This document shows, one piece after another, positions 32,589-40,859 of a stretch of DNA of 50,573 nucleotides; positions within the stretch are counted from its first letter, which is position 1; each line of letters opens with the position of its first letter. The translations under genes and the position numbers were made by a program. The stretch is from Acidobacteriaceae bacterium (lineage in GTDB: Bacteria; Acidobacteriota; Terriglobia; Terriglobales; Acidobacteriaceae): assembly GCA_003161045.1 (NCBI GenBank), contig PMPH01000139.1, forward strand, positions 1,114 through 51,686. The letters are read 5' to 3'. The notes beneath the pieces are model-generated. The model was not told the origin of the DNA and did no database searches. It saw nothing but the letters and a program-made list of their open reading frames with translations.

Positions 32589-32774
32589 ATGGCATCCAAG
32601 AAAAAAGCAATTGAAGAAGACTCTCCGGCCGGGACTGCCAGCTATCGCATCCTCGCGGGCTTCATTTTCGATCACTGCATTTACATCCGCGGATCCAAAG
32701 CTCCTTTTTCCGAGCACAGCGCCGCGGGACTGCTCAAGCGCGGATTGATTGAACCCGCGGTGGATGGCGAATAA
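32589..32774 (+). CDS. small head-region protein
   Basis: 61 residues: a Lys-rich start, then SYRILAGFIFDHCIYIRGSK and HSAAGLLKRGLIEPA. The last segment (AGLLxRGLIEP) is common in short phage proteins between capsid and head-tail connector genes, in the place of Mu gp35. The function is unknown. It ends 2 bases before the next start. Confidence 0.65.
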   Translation: MASKKKAIEEDSPAGTASYRILAGFIFDHCIYIRGSKAPFSEHSAAGLLKRGLIEPAVDGE

Positions 32775-32776
32775 CC

Positions 32777-33220
32777 ATGGCCTACGCGACCCAAGCCGAC
32801 CTGGTCCCTCTTCGCCTGACGACGAAGGACCTGACCGAGCTCACTGACGATGACAATACCGGCACGATCAATGCCGCGATTGTCACGGCGGCGCTCGAAG
32901 AGGCGTCGGGCCGCGTGGAAAGCTACTGCCGCCAGCGTTACGTCACCCCACTGCAGCAATCGGATGACGTGAAGGCGCTGACGCTCGACATCGCCGTTTA
33001 CCTGCTCTTCAGCCGGCGGCGCGAGACCACCATCGGCGAGACGGCGCAGCAGCGCTTCGACCAGGCCATCTCGTTTCTGAAGGACATCGCGGCCGCCAAG
33101 GCCTCGCTCGACCAGCCGTCCACCTCTCTCCAGCCGCAGGTTTCGCTGGGCGGACCGACGATCTCGAACAAGGACGGGCATTTGCGTTACAGCGATCGCC
33201 ACATCGAGGGGTACGTTTAA
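32777..33220 (+). CDS. head-tail connector, Mu gp36-like (DUF1320)
   Basis: 147 residues. The DUF1320 pattern is plain: AYATQADLVPLRLTTKDLTE at the start, IVTAALEEASGRVESYCRQR in the centre, then VKALTLDIAVYLLFSRRRE. The family forms a ring under the portal that joins head to tail. The stop overlaps the next start by one base (TAATG). Confidence 0.88.
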   Translation: MAYATQADLVPLRLTTKDLTELTDDDNTGTINAAIVTAALEEASGRVESYCRQRYVTPLQQSDDVKALTLDIAVYLLFSRRRETTIGETAQQRFDQAISFLKDIAAAKASLDQPSTSLQPQVSLGGPTISNKDGHLRYSDRHIEGYV

Positions 33221-33897
33221 TGGGCGCGGAAGTCATCCAGATCGACGATGCCAATGTGAAGATCGCGCTGGGCAAGTTCCGCCTCTCGCTGGCCCAGAAT
33301 GGCGAGCTGATGAACGATATTGGCGCGTCCATGCTGTTGAGCGTGCGGCGCACCTTCCGCGAGCGGGGTTCTCCGGCCGGCTCCTGGATGCCGCTGGCGC
33401 CATCGACCATCCGAAGCGACCCCAAGCGGTACGGCGCGGGCCACAAGCTGCTGATCGGCAAAGGCAATCTACTCAACTCCATCGGCTTCCAGGCCGAGCC
33501 GGGCAGCGTGGTGATCGGGACCAATCTGAAGTACGCGGCCGTCCACCAGTTTGGCTCGCGCGATCGCGGCTCCATTGGCGTCGGCCCGCGCACCCAGGCG
33601 ATGCAGGATGCGACGGCCAACGTCAAGGAACACAGCTACGACCGCCTTTCGGCCAGCCTGGGCACTGGACGCCAGAACATCATCAACGCGCGAGGACGCC
33701 GCCAGATCGTGAATCGCGCGATTGCCGGTCCTCGCAATCAGATGCGCGTCCACGTCGCCGGGCACACGCGTCACCAGAACATTCCGGCGCGGCCCTACCT
33801 GGTCTTCCGGCCTGAAGATCCTGGCCGCATCCAGAGCCTGGTCAACCGCTTCATTCGCCAGGCCGTGGCAGCGGCTGGCTTGGGAGGCGCGGAATGA
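33220..33897 (+). CDS. virion morphogenesis protein, Mu gpG-like
   Basis: 225 residues. It shows the Phage_tail_S/Mu gpG pattern: NDIGASMLLSVRRTFRERGS, PAGSWMPLAPSTI, KLLIGKGNLLNSIGF and VHQFGSRDRGSIG, then a late NIPARPYLVF. Related proteins complete the tail or join it to the head. An insertion of about 55 residues between QFG and ARPYL makes it longer than Mu gpG (about 155). It overlaps the next gene by 4 bases. Confidence 0.85.
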   Translation: MGAEVIQIDDANVKIALGKFRLSLAQNGELMNDIGASMLLSVRRTFRERGSPAGSWMPLAPSTIRSDPKRYGAGHKLLIGKGNLLNSIGFQAEPGSVVIGTNLKYAAVHQFGSRDRGSIGVGPRTQAMQDATANVKEHSYDRLSASLGTGRQNIINARGRRQIVNRAIAGPRNQMRVHVAGHTRHQNIPARPYLVFRPEDPGRIQSLVNRFIRQAVAAAGLGGAE

Positions 33898-34415
33898 GCG
33901 GCTCTCCCTCGCAGTTCCAGATTTCTTACGTCGAGAAAGCGCTGATTGCGCTGCTCAAGAGCGTGATGCCGGCGGCCTACGGCACCGTGGCTGCTCCGGT
34001 GCTGGTGGACATCGACTCGATCGGCGACAAGGATTTCAACGCGCAGGGCCAGCTGGCGCTCAAGCCGCCGTCCATCCGGGTGCGCTTCGGCGGCGCGGAG
34101 TTCAACAATCTGCGCGACAATCAGCGGCTCACCTACGAAGCCGGTCTGCCTTTCGAGGTGATGTGCTTTGAGTCGAGCCTGCGCTCGAAGGCCGACGAGC
34201 GGTTGAAGACGCTGGTGCTGGTCGAGACCACGCTCAATCAGCTGGCCGGCGCGCGACTGGCGCTGGCCGACGGCTCCAGTACGTTGCCGCTCACTCTCAA
34301 AGGCGTTTCGCCGGTCATCACCGAGGATGGGCCGGTCGACCAGCTCTTTGCCATCACGGTGCTGGTCAACGGCATCGCTCAATTCGACGGCCCCAATGCG
34401 AGGTTTGGATCATGA
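33894..34415 (+). CDS. tail terminator-like protein, Mu gp37-like (DUF1834)
   Basis: 173 residues. YVEKALIALLKSVMPAAYGT, then LKPPSIRVRFGGAEF and YEAGLPFEVMCFESSLRSKA, and later LKGVSPVITED match the DUF1834/gp37 family found beside gpG in Mu-like phages. Members are thought to cap or terminate the tail tube. It overlaps neighbours by 4 bases on both sides (ATGA). Confidence 0.8.
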   Translation: MSGSPSQFQISYVEKALIALLKSVMPAAYGTVAAPVLVDIDSIGDKDFNAQGQLALKPPSIRVRFGGAEFNNLRDNQRLTYEAGLPFEVMCFESSLRSKADERLKTLVLVETTLNQLAGARLALADGSSTLPLTLKGVSPVITEDGPVDQLFAITVLVNGIAQFDGPNARFGS

Positions 34416-34747
34416 CCACAGCAGCTTCCGATTTCGTCCAGGTGCAATTGAGTGCCGCGGGCCTCAACTACGCTGGCCAGGGCGCGACAGTGCGCATTGC
34501 CAACGGGCATTTCAGCTACGTCTTCACGGGCTCGACTCCGGTGCGCGTGCTTACCAGCGAATGGCGGCGCGTGCTCTCGCTCAAGCTGCACCTGGGCCAG
34601 CCCGTCTTCGAGATTGCACCGGCCGCGCCCGTTACAGCCACGCCGGCCACTCCGGCAGCGGCCGCGCCGGTCACCCACGTCATCTCCGCGCCCGCCAGCC
34701 ACACGGACGCTCCAACCGCTTCTGAAACTACGCACGAGGTGAAGTAA
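34412..34747 (+). CDS. small structural-region protein
   Basis: 111 residues. A beta-rich first part (ATVRIANGHFSYVFTGSTPV, then RVLTSEWRRVLSL) is followed by a low-complexity Ala/Pro/Thr tail of about 40 residues. Mu-like phages keep a small ORF at this place (gp38 region). The role is unknown. It is coupled by overlaps to both neighbours. Confidence 0.6.
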   Translation: MTTAASDFVQVQLSAAGLNYAGQGATVRIANGHFSYVFTGSTPVRVLTSEWRRVLSLKLHLGQPVFEIAPAAPVTATPATPAAAAPVTHVISAPASHTDAPTASETTHEVK

Positions 34748-35772
34748 TGTCGGGACCGTTCAATTTTCTTTCGCAGTGGAAAACCGCCCGAAACCTGATG
34801 CTCAGCGTCAACAGCCAGGCGGCCTGGAATACCGCGCTGGCGGACGCGGCGCTCACCCAGCGCCAGCGTTTCGACGGCGCGGCGGTTCTGGAACGGAAGA
34901 TTACCCGCCGCTCCGACATCGCGTATGCCGGCAAAGGGACAGCTTTCGCCACCAACGGCCAGATCACCAGCTACGACACCGGCTTCACCGGCCTCAAGGC
35001 TGAGCTTTCGCCCTGGCTGGCCGGCTGGCTGCTGGCCTTCCTGATGGGCCAGGACACGGTGACCGGCGTGGCGTCTCCCTATGCGCACTCTTTCACCTTC
35101 GACGAGAGCACCCGCACCGCGGTGCCCACGACGATCTACCTCGAAGACACCGAGGACGTGCATTACAAGTGCCCGGATATGTGCCTCAACGACATCACGC
35201 TGACCATCAGCGAGCTCGGCGCCATCATGGCCGAGGCGAACCTGATGGGCACGGGCATCCAGATTCTGGGTTCGATGCTGACGGCGCTTCCGGTTGCGCC
35301 TACGGAAACGTACCTGCTGGGCTCGGATGCCGCGCTGAACTTCGGCCCGGTCGGCTCTCCTGCCAGCTTCATCGGCCGCCACATGAGCACCACGCTCAAG
35401 CTGGAGAATCAGCTCCAGGTGCATCGCGCTCCCGGTGGCGGCCTCTATGGCATCTTCGTCCGCAAGGGCAACCCCAAGTTCTCCCTCTCGACGACCTTCG
35501 CCGCCAAGGACACGGATGACATCTACACGCTCTTCGCCAACGACACGGCCAGCGATTACAACCTGACCGTCAACTCCGGCGCGGCCGCGCAGCTCAACAT
35601 CTCCATCCCCCAGATGCACCTGAAGACCACCAAGCTGGGCTTCGATGGCGACATGACGGTCTGGCAGGTGGAGAACGACGAAACCACCAACTACCAGGCG
35701 GCCGGTGTGCCTCCCATCACCCTGGGGGTCACCAACGCCGTGGCATCGTACCTGGCGCCCCCGTCTTCTTAA
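34747..35772 (+). CDS. major tail tube protein
   Basis: 341 residues. It is mostly beta, with TNGQITSYDTGFTGLKAELS, LNDITLTISELGAIMAEANL and YLLGSDAALNFGPVGSPASF segments typical of siphovirus tail tube proteins with two stacked barrels. It stands directly after the neck genes and before the tail chaperones, and no sheath gene accompanies it. A terminator-like hairpin follows, as is common after highly expressed structural genes. Confidence 0.75.
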   Translation: MSGPFNFLSQWKTARNLMLSVNSQAAWNTALADAALTQRQRFDGAAVLERKITRRSDIAYAGKGTAFATNGQITSYDTGFTGLKAELSPWLAGWLLAFLMGQDTVTGVASPYAHSFTFDESTRTAVPTTIYLEDTEDVHYKCPDMCLNDITLTISELGAIMAEANLMGTGIQILGSMLTALPVAPTETYLLGSDAALNFGPVGSPASFIGRHMSTTLKLENQLQVHRAPGGGLYGIFVRKGNPKFSLSTTFAAKDTDDIYTLFANDTASDYNLTVNSGAAAQLNISIPQMHLKTTKLGFDGDMTVWQVENDETTNYQAAGVPPITLGVTNAVASYLAPPSS

Positions 35773-35786
35773 TCAACTTTGCTCCG

Positions 35787-35820
35787 GGGCGCGTCAACTG
35801 TGGGCCGCGCCCTCTTTTTT
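35787..35820 (+). terminator. intrinsic terminator after the tail tube gene
   Basis: GGGCGCG (35787-35793), loop of 12 bases, CGCGCCC (35806-35812), then TCTTTTTT (35813-35820). This is a standard Rho-independent terminator. It lies 15 bp after the tube stop; if it works only partly it would lower expression of the chaperone and tape-measure genes relative to the tube. Confidence 0.75.
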
Positions 35821-35869
35821 GCACCACGCTGCACCGCTGTGCACCACCCTGCACCACTCTGCAACATCC
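35820..35869 (+). repeat. five 10-bp tandem repeats (TGCACCACNN)
   Basis: Five units in a row read TGCACCACgc, TGCACCGCtg, TGCACCACcc, TGCACCACtc, TGCAACAtcc. They start at the last T of the terminator and fill part of the 220-bp gap before the chaperone gene. The 10-bp period matches one DNA helix turn, so a phased protein-binding site is possible. No gene is seen in the gap. Confidence 0.65.
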
Positions 35870-35992
35870 GCGCCACGACTCCGGCGCGGCCAGAAGCTCC
35901 GCATGGGCTGCGCGGAGCTTCAAGATCCAAAGGGTTCCTTCAACCCTCTCGTTCGGCAAAATCCCTATCAAATCCCAGCGAAAGAAGGAACC

Positions 35993-36727
35993 ATGCCCGC
36001 AATCGAATTGAAGAAACCCCGCATCATCGTGATCGAAGATCGCGGCAAGCAATACTCGCTCACCCTCGCCCGCATTCTCAAAAAGCAGTGGCTGCGCTAC
36101 TTCGAAGGCATCCTCTCCACCAGCGAAAATCAGAACGGCAAGCGCGTGGACAGCTTCGACTCCAGCGCCGCGCGGCTGGCCCTGGTGGAGGAATGCCTGA
36201 TCGGCGCCACCGGCTACGCACTCCCGGATGGCAAAACCAGCATCGACCAGGTCGAAGGCTGGAAAGCCCTGCTGCCGCTCTCGCACCGGCTGGGCGTAGC
36301 CAACGCCATCATCTCGGTCTCGGCCAGCGATCCCTCCGACGATGTGCCGATCGCCCTGGGCCAGGAGTCGGTCTACATCGACGCGGTTTGGAGTGCCGGC
36401 GACGATGGCGCGATGCGCAAGTTCAAAGGCCTGCGCCACAACTTCACGGTTCCCACGGCTGATCAGCAACGGCATTTCTCGCGCGATAGCAGCCGCTCGC
36501 GGGTGATTGGCGGCTCGCGCAACGGGAAGACGCAATGGCTGGGCGCGCAGGCCACGCTGGCCGATCTCTACGACGAACTGATTGTCAGCGTGGATGGCTA
36601 CACGGTGGACGGCGAGACGCCGGACCGCGAGGCCATTGTCGAGTACATGGACACCTACCACAAGGTAGCGGCCGTCGATCAGCTCTTCGCGCCCGCCGCC
36701 GCCATGGTTGACGAGGGCGATGATTGA
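35993..36727 (+). CDS. tail assembly chaperone (G-like)
   Basis: 244 residues, from ATG 35993 behind AAGAAGGAA. It opens IELKKPRIIVIEDRGKQYSL and continues with helical segments; no enzyme motif. The place between tail tube and tape measure, and the overlapping second frame at its 3' end, mark it as the G protein of the G/GT chaperone pair that keeps the tape measure protein folded. The end contains GAGGGCGATGATTGA. Confidence 0.75.
   Translation: MPAIELKKPRIIVIEDRGKQYSLTLARILKKQWLRYFEGILSTSENQNGKRVDSFDSSAARLALVEECLIGATGYALPDGKTSIDQVEGWKALLPLSHRLGVANAIISVSASDPSDDVPIALGQESVYIDAVWSAGDDGAMRKFKGLRHNFTVPTADQQRHFSRDSSRSRVIGGSRNGKTQWLGAQATLADLYDELIVSVDGYTVDGETPDREAIVEYMDTYHKVAAVDQLFAPAAAMVDEGDD
36713..36720 (+). 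promoter_or_regulatory. candidate programmed frameshift site in the tail chaperone pair
   Basis: GAGGGCGA lies in the overlap of the two chaperone frames, six bases ahead of the first frame's TGA at 36725-36727. After reading GGC (36716-36718) a slip of two bases back would put the ribosome on GCG-ATG-ATT, joining the frames. From memory, Mu uses a -2 shift at a similar sequence, GGGGGCGA. Direct evidence here is only the frames and the motif. Confidence 0.45.
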
Positions 36728-37121
36728 TGTCTGGCGCGACACAGAAGGGCTGCGCATGGCCGTCGAAGAGATCTTCGAGGCGGATTTCGTGCGCAGCCGC
36801 ATCCACCGCGAGGCGTCCGGGGCCAGCCCCGAGACGCTCGCGCGGATGGAGCGCCAAATCCCCCTTCGTACCCTCGCCTGGGGCTACTACCGCTTTGGCG
36901 AGTACCTTCTTCACCTGGATGCGCTCCTGCGGGCGGGAATCCCTATCTCGACGGGGAGCCTGGCCGCCGTCGAGGTGGAGGGCCTGCTGGCGGTGCATCG
37001 TGGGCGTGCAGCTTTTGAGAGCCGTCATCCGGCTTGCAGCGCGTGCGGAATGCGCCAGCAGAATCGCTTTGGCCGCGAATGCCCCGGCTGCGGCGCGAAA
37101 TTCCAGCAGAAAAAAGGCTGA
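36720..37121 (+). CDS. tail assembly chaperone second frame (T-like) with zinc ribbon
   Basis: 133 residues from ATG 36720, overlapping the G frame by 8 bases. The frame is open back to 36669, so it could also be joined to the G protein by a -2 (equal to +1) frameshift at GAGGGCGA (36713-36720). The body (SPETLARMERQIPLRTLAWG, YYRFGEYLLHLDALLRAG) is helical and the C-terminus carries CSACGMRQQ and CPGCGAKF, a four-cysteine zinc ribbon. It ends 3 bases before the tape measure gene. Confidence 0.7.
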   Translation: MIDVWRDTEGLRMAVEEIFEADFVRSRIHREASGASPETLARMERQIPLRTLAWGYYRFGEYLLHLDALLRAGIPISTGSLAAVEVEGLLAVHRGRAAFESRHPACSACGMRQQNRFGRECPGCGAKFQQKKG

Positions 37122-37124
37122 CCC

Positions 37125-40100
37125 ATGGCTGTAGAGACCAGCGCCGTCCAGATCGTCGTCAATGTCACCGACGCCAACTCCGGCGCGGTGATCGCGGGCG
37201 TCGAGCAGAACATCTCGAAGCTGGGCGCGGCCGGAACCACCTCTGGCCAGCAGATGCGGCGCGGCATGGAGGAGGCTGGCGCAGGCGCACTCTCGGCGCG
37301 GGAGAAGACGCGCCTGCTCAGCGAGGAGTTCGGCATCCGCATCCCGCGCGCCATGCAGTCGCTGATCGCGCAGAGCACCATTGCCAAATCTGCATTGTCG
37401 GTACTGGGCGGCGCGATGATCGGGCTGGGTACAATCCAGATCGGCGCGATGGTGTTTACAGCCCTGTTTGAGGGGGCCAAAAAACTCTACGAGAAATTCC
37501 TCGATGTAGACGGAGCGCTTCAGAGGTTCAACGATGAAGCCGGAGAGGCAGCTTCAAAGAAATTCTATGAAGATGCTGGCCTCGACCAACTGAACGCTGA
37601 CCTCCGGGAAGCAAACCAGCAGCTCGATCAGCTCAATAGACAAAAAGGAATCGCGACCAAATGGGAGGGTACGAGCTGGGGCGAATTTGGATCTATGCTC
37701 AAATCGAGTGTTACCTCTATTGCCACATTCGGAGCTGTCCCCTACAAATACGGTTACGGTGTCGCTGGAGCGAAGGCTCAAAACTATCAGCAGGGAATTC
37801 AGGACACCGATTCGTTGAAAAATATAGAGAATACCCATAAGAGGACCCTTCAGCAAATTGAAGACAGTAAACTGATCAGCGAAGCGAAGGTGACGGGCAT
37901 AGCCAAAGCCCGCGTGGCGCAGGATGCGGAAAACAAAAAGGCGGATGAGGATCAACGATTTGCAAAACAGAGGGCTCAGGCTCTAGCCGAGGTCGCGAAT
38001 CGGGGAATAGATAACACGCGCTGGTACGGAAATCTGAAGCCAGGCGACAAGGGATATAGAGAGGCCGTTGTCGTCTCTTCCGACACAGGAAACGCTGAAA
38101 ACGCCGACGCAAAAGCACACTCTGCGGCCGAGTACCAAGCGCAGCAATTCGAAATCGGAAGGTCGCAAAGCCAGGATCTGGCGCATATGCGTGAGCAGGC
38201 TCTGGAAGCCGGACTGCACGGCAGCGCGCTTTATCACGCGCAGGAAGCGGCTGCGATCCAAGATTTGAAGTTCAAGGATATGGATTCAGTGGCGGCCCGC
38301 AACGCCATTCATGCAAAATTCCATGCAGAAGAGATGAACCGGCTCCGGGCGGAGCAGGATGAAACCGAGAAGCTGGGCCGCACAGCCGCGATGGCCGGGA
38401 TGACCGGCATCCAGAAGACCCAGGCGGAAGGTGCAAATCGCGTTGCGGATATTAACACTGACGCGGATAAAGTGGGCCTCGATCCGGCCGAGCGCGCCAA
38501 GCGCATCGCCTTCGCCAACCAGGAGACGAATCAGCAGATCGCCGAAGAGCAGCGGACCTTCACCCAGGAGATCAATGCGCTGGCCGATTCCAGCGCTGCG
38601 CACCAGGTGCAGGGCTTTGCGCGGATCCACGCGGAGGCCGCGAAAGAACTCGACGGGCTGCAAAAGAAATTCGATGAAGTCTACGGGCACATGGACCGCT
38701 CCACGCCCGGGGGAGAGGCTCAGTACCAGCAGGGAGTTTCGCAGTTGCACGCCGGCCAGGGGATGATCGCCTCCGGAGAATCCGGCCAGGCGACGGAGCT
38801 GGCGCGCAAGAACGAGCAGGAGACCGAGCAGATTGAGGCCCAGGCCCGCATCAAGTTCTTCGACGCGGAAAAGCAGAAGACGCAGGCGATCAAGACCGAG
38901 CTCGAAGAGCGCCTGCAAAAGTACAAAGAGGAGCAGGTCAACGAAGGACTCTCGCAGGACGATTACAATCGGCGCGTGGTGGCAGCCCAGCTGGAAGCCA
39001 ATGCGCAGATGATCCAGGCCGCCACCGAGGCGCGCCAGAAGATGGCTGGGGAGTTCACGCATCTGTTCAGCAGCATGGACCATCCGCTGAAAGCGCTGGC
39101 GGAGATGGGCGACAAGGCCGCGGGCGAAGCGGCGGCGTCGCTCTGGCAGCGTTTCCAGGGGAAAGGCGCGGCCCCGGCGATGAAAGACATTCCCGCGAAT
39201 TCACTCAACTCCGTCATCGGCGGCTTCGGCTTCCATGTAGGCGGCCACAAGCCGGGCGCGGCTCCGGGCCTGGGCGAGCCGGGCAGCGCCGTTCCAGCCA
39301 GCGCGCATGCACCCGGCTCAGGGGCTGAGAAGACGATTGCGGTCAGCCAGGCCACCATCCACATTGCCAGCGCCACCTTCGCCGGAGGGCCGGCCACGGG
39401 TGCGGGCGCGGCGAGCATGGGCTCCGGAGCTCCCGGCGCAGGATCCGCGCCTGGTGTTTCGTCGCCCGCGTCAGGAAGCTATTCTTCTGCTCCTGGCTCA
39501 ACTTCCACCATCGCGGCCGGCCCGATTTCGGCCAGTTCCAGCGCCCCCGAATACGGCGCTTCTCTGCCCGCTTCCGGCAGCTCCAGCATAGGAACGGGCG
39601 TTGGCTATGGTTCGACTCCCGCCGCTATCGCCGCCGGTGGTGCGGGCCGGGGCGGCGGCGCGGAAGGGATGGCCAACTTCGCCGCGGGAAGCGGGAGTGC
39701 TCCGATCAAGGGCACCCCGGTTGGCACGGCCCTCGGAGAGGTGAATGAAGGCATCGGCCTGACCAAGCAACTGAAATCCAGTTGGATGACGGCTGGAACG
39801 GCCAACTCTCCGTTTTTCCATCCGAAACGCTTCGGCCAGGAGCTCAAGGCCGACTTCAGCCGGCATCCGAAAAACAGTGTGGATGCGGGAACTGGCGCGG
39901 TCTCCGGTGCGGATAAAAACCTTGGCTCCGGCGCTTCCGATGCGGATAAAAACCTTGGCACCGGCGCGGCATCCGATGCGGATAAAAACTCTGGCACCGG
40001 CTCAGTGTCAGGCGATGGCTCTTCCAACTCCATCACTCCGAATGTGTCTTTTGCCAACGGCGTTTCCAGCGACGTGAGCTCTGTGCCGGGGTCGGTAAAA

Positions 40101-40859
40101 CTGGCGCAAGGCAACGATTCGACGGTCCAGGGAGCCATGAGCGTCGGACAGGGCGCGGTGGGAATGTACGGGGCCATTGAAGGCGATGGAGGCGCGGGCG
40201 GAGCGCTGAAAGGCGCGGCGGCCGGAGCGGAGATTGGCGCAGCTTTCGGACCCATCGGCATGGCCGTGGGCGCGGCGGCCGGCGCGATTATCGGCGCGAT
40301 CGGCATCGGCGGCCGCGCAAAAGCTCGGGCCTACGATCTGAATACCGTGCGCCCGCGCCTGGCCAACGATCGCGACTCTTATCAGCAGGGCAGCATGGAT
40401 TATTTGAGCGCCTACTCCGACGCGCAGAGCCTGCAAACCGAAGCGCAGAAGACCTGCAGCAAGCTGGGCCCCGCCGCTGGCCACTATTACTCCGACACCA
40501 TCAAGCCGGAGATCATCGAGGCCGAAGGCAAGCTCACCGCCGAGCAGCGCGCCGGGCGCAGCATGTACACCACGTCGGCCGCGTCCTACGATGTCGGCAC
40601 CGATTACGTCCCGCAGACCGGTTGGAATCTGAACCATGTTGGCGAGCGCATCTTCCCCTCCGACCAAAACGAGCGCATCACGCGGGCTATCGAGGGTGGG
40701 GGCAAAATGCCGGTCCAGGCCGCGGCGATGGGCGATGTGCACCTGCATGTCCACGCCATCGATTCGAAGGGCGTCGCCGGATTTCTGGACAAGTACAAGC
40801 ACAATATCCGCTCGGCGGTGAATGACAGCTACGCGGAGAATTCGGGAGGCGGCCTCTAA
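37125..40859 (+). CDS. tape measure protein
   Basis: 1244 residues. The N-terminus (VQIVVNVTDANSGAVIAGVE) and a hydrophobic stretch (LSVLGGAMIGLGTIQIGAMV, about 91-110) lead to a very long alpha-helical, Gln/Glu/Lys-rich region (to about residue 730). Then comes a Gly/Ser/Ala/Pro-rich part with DADKNLGTG-type repeats (about 925-960), a Gly/Ala hydrophobic block (AAAGAIIGAIGIGG) and a structured C-terminus with VGERIFPSDQNERI. It sets tail length and enters the host during ejection. At 0.15 nm per residue the tail would be about 185 nm. It overlaps the next gene by one base. Confidence 0.88.
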   Translation: MAVETSAVQIVVNVTDANSGAVIAGVEQNISKLGAAGTTSGQQMRRGMEEAGAGALSAREKTRLLSEEFGIRIPRAMQSLIAQSTIAKSALSVLGGAMIGLGTIQIGAMVFTALFEGAKKLYEKFLDVDGALQRFNDEAGEAASKKFYEDAGLDQLNADLREANQQLDQLNRQKGIATKWEGTSWGEFGSMLKSSVTSIATFGAVPYKYGYGVAGAKAQNYQQGIQDTDSLKNIENTHKRTLQQIEDSKLISEAKVTGIAKARVAQDAENKKADEDQRFAKQRAQALAEVANRGIDNTRWYGNLKPGDKGYREAVVVSSDTGNAENADAKAHSAAEYQAQQFEIGRSQSQDLAHMREQALEAGLHGSALYHAQEAAAIQDLKFKDMDSVAARNAIHAKFHAEEMNRLRAEQDETEKLGRTAAMAGMTGIQKTQAEGANRVADINTDADKVGLDPAERAKRIAFANQETNQQIAEEQRTFTQEINALADSSAAHQVQGFARIHAEAAKELDGLQKKFDEVYGHMDRSTPGGEAQYQQGVSQLHAGQGMIASGESGQATELARKNEQETEQIEAQARIKFFDAEKQKTQAIKTELEERLQKYKEEQVNEGLSQDDYNRRVVAAQLEANAQMIQAATEARQKMAGEFTHLFSSMDHPLKALAEMGDKAAGEAAASLWQRFQGKGAAPAMKDIPANSLNSVIGGFGFHVGGHKPGAAPGLGEPGSAVPASAHAPGSGAEKTIAVSQATIHIASATFAGGPATGAGAASMGSGAPGAGSAPGVSSPASGSYSSAPGSTSTIAAGPISASSSAPEYGASLPASGSSSIGTGVGYGSTPAAIAAGGAGRGGGAEGMANFAAGSGSAPIKGTPVGTALGEVNEGIGLTKQLKSSWMTAGTANSPFFHPKRFGQELKADFSRHPKNSVDAGTGAVSGADKNLGSGASDADKNLGTGAASDADKNSGTGSVSGDGSSNSITPNVSFANGVSSDVSSVPGSVKLAQGNDSTVQGAMSVGQGAVGMYGAIEGDGGAGGALKGAAAGAEIGAAFGPIGMAVGAAAGAIIGAIGIGGRAKARAYDLNTVRPRLANDRDSYQQGSMDYLSAYSDAQSLQTEAQKTCSKLGPAAGHYYSDTIKPEIIEAEGKLTAEQRAGRSMYTTSAASYDVGTDYVPQTGWNLNHVGERIFPSDQNERITRAIEGGGKMPVQAAAMGDVHLHVHAIDSKGVAGFLDKYKHNIRSAVNDSYAENSGGGL
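39908..39996 (+). repeat. three short direct repeats inside the tape measure gene
   Basis: TGCGGATAAAAACCTTGGC occurs at 39908-39926 and 39941-39959, and a third copy starting at 39977 has TCTGGC in place of CTTGGC. They encode the repeated ADKN-(L/S)-G-(S/T)-G. The spacing of 33 and 36 bases keeps the frame. Such in-frame units can expand or contract and so alter tail length. Confidence 0.7.

Noticed and set aside
36724-37134. 136-residue plus-strand frame in the chaperone T region
   Set aside because: Arg/Ser/Pro-rich noise in the wrong frame; the frame beginning at 36720 has a helical body and a zinc ribbon.
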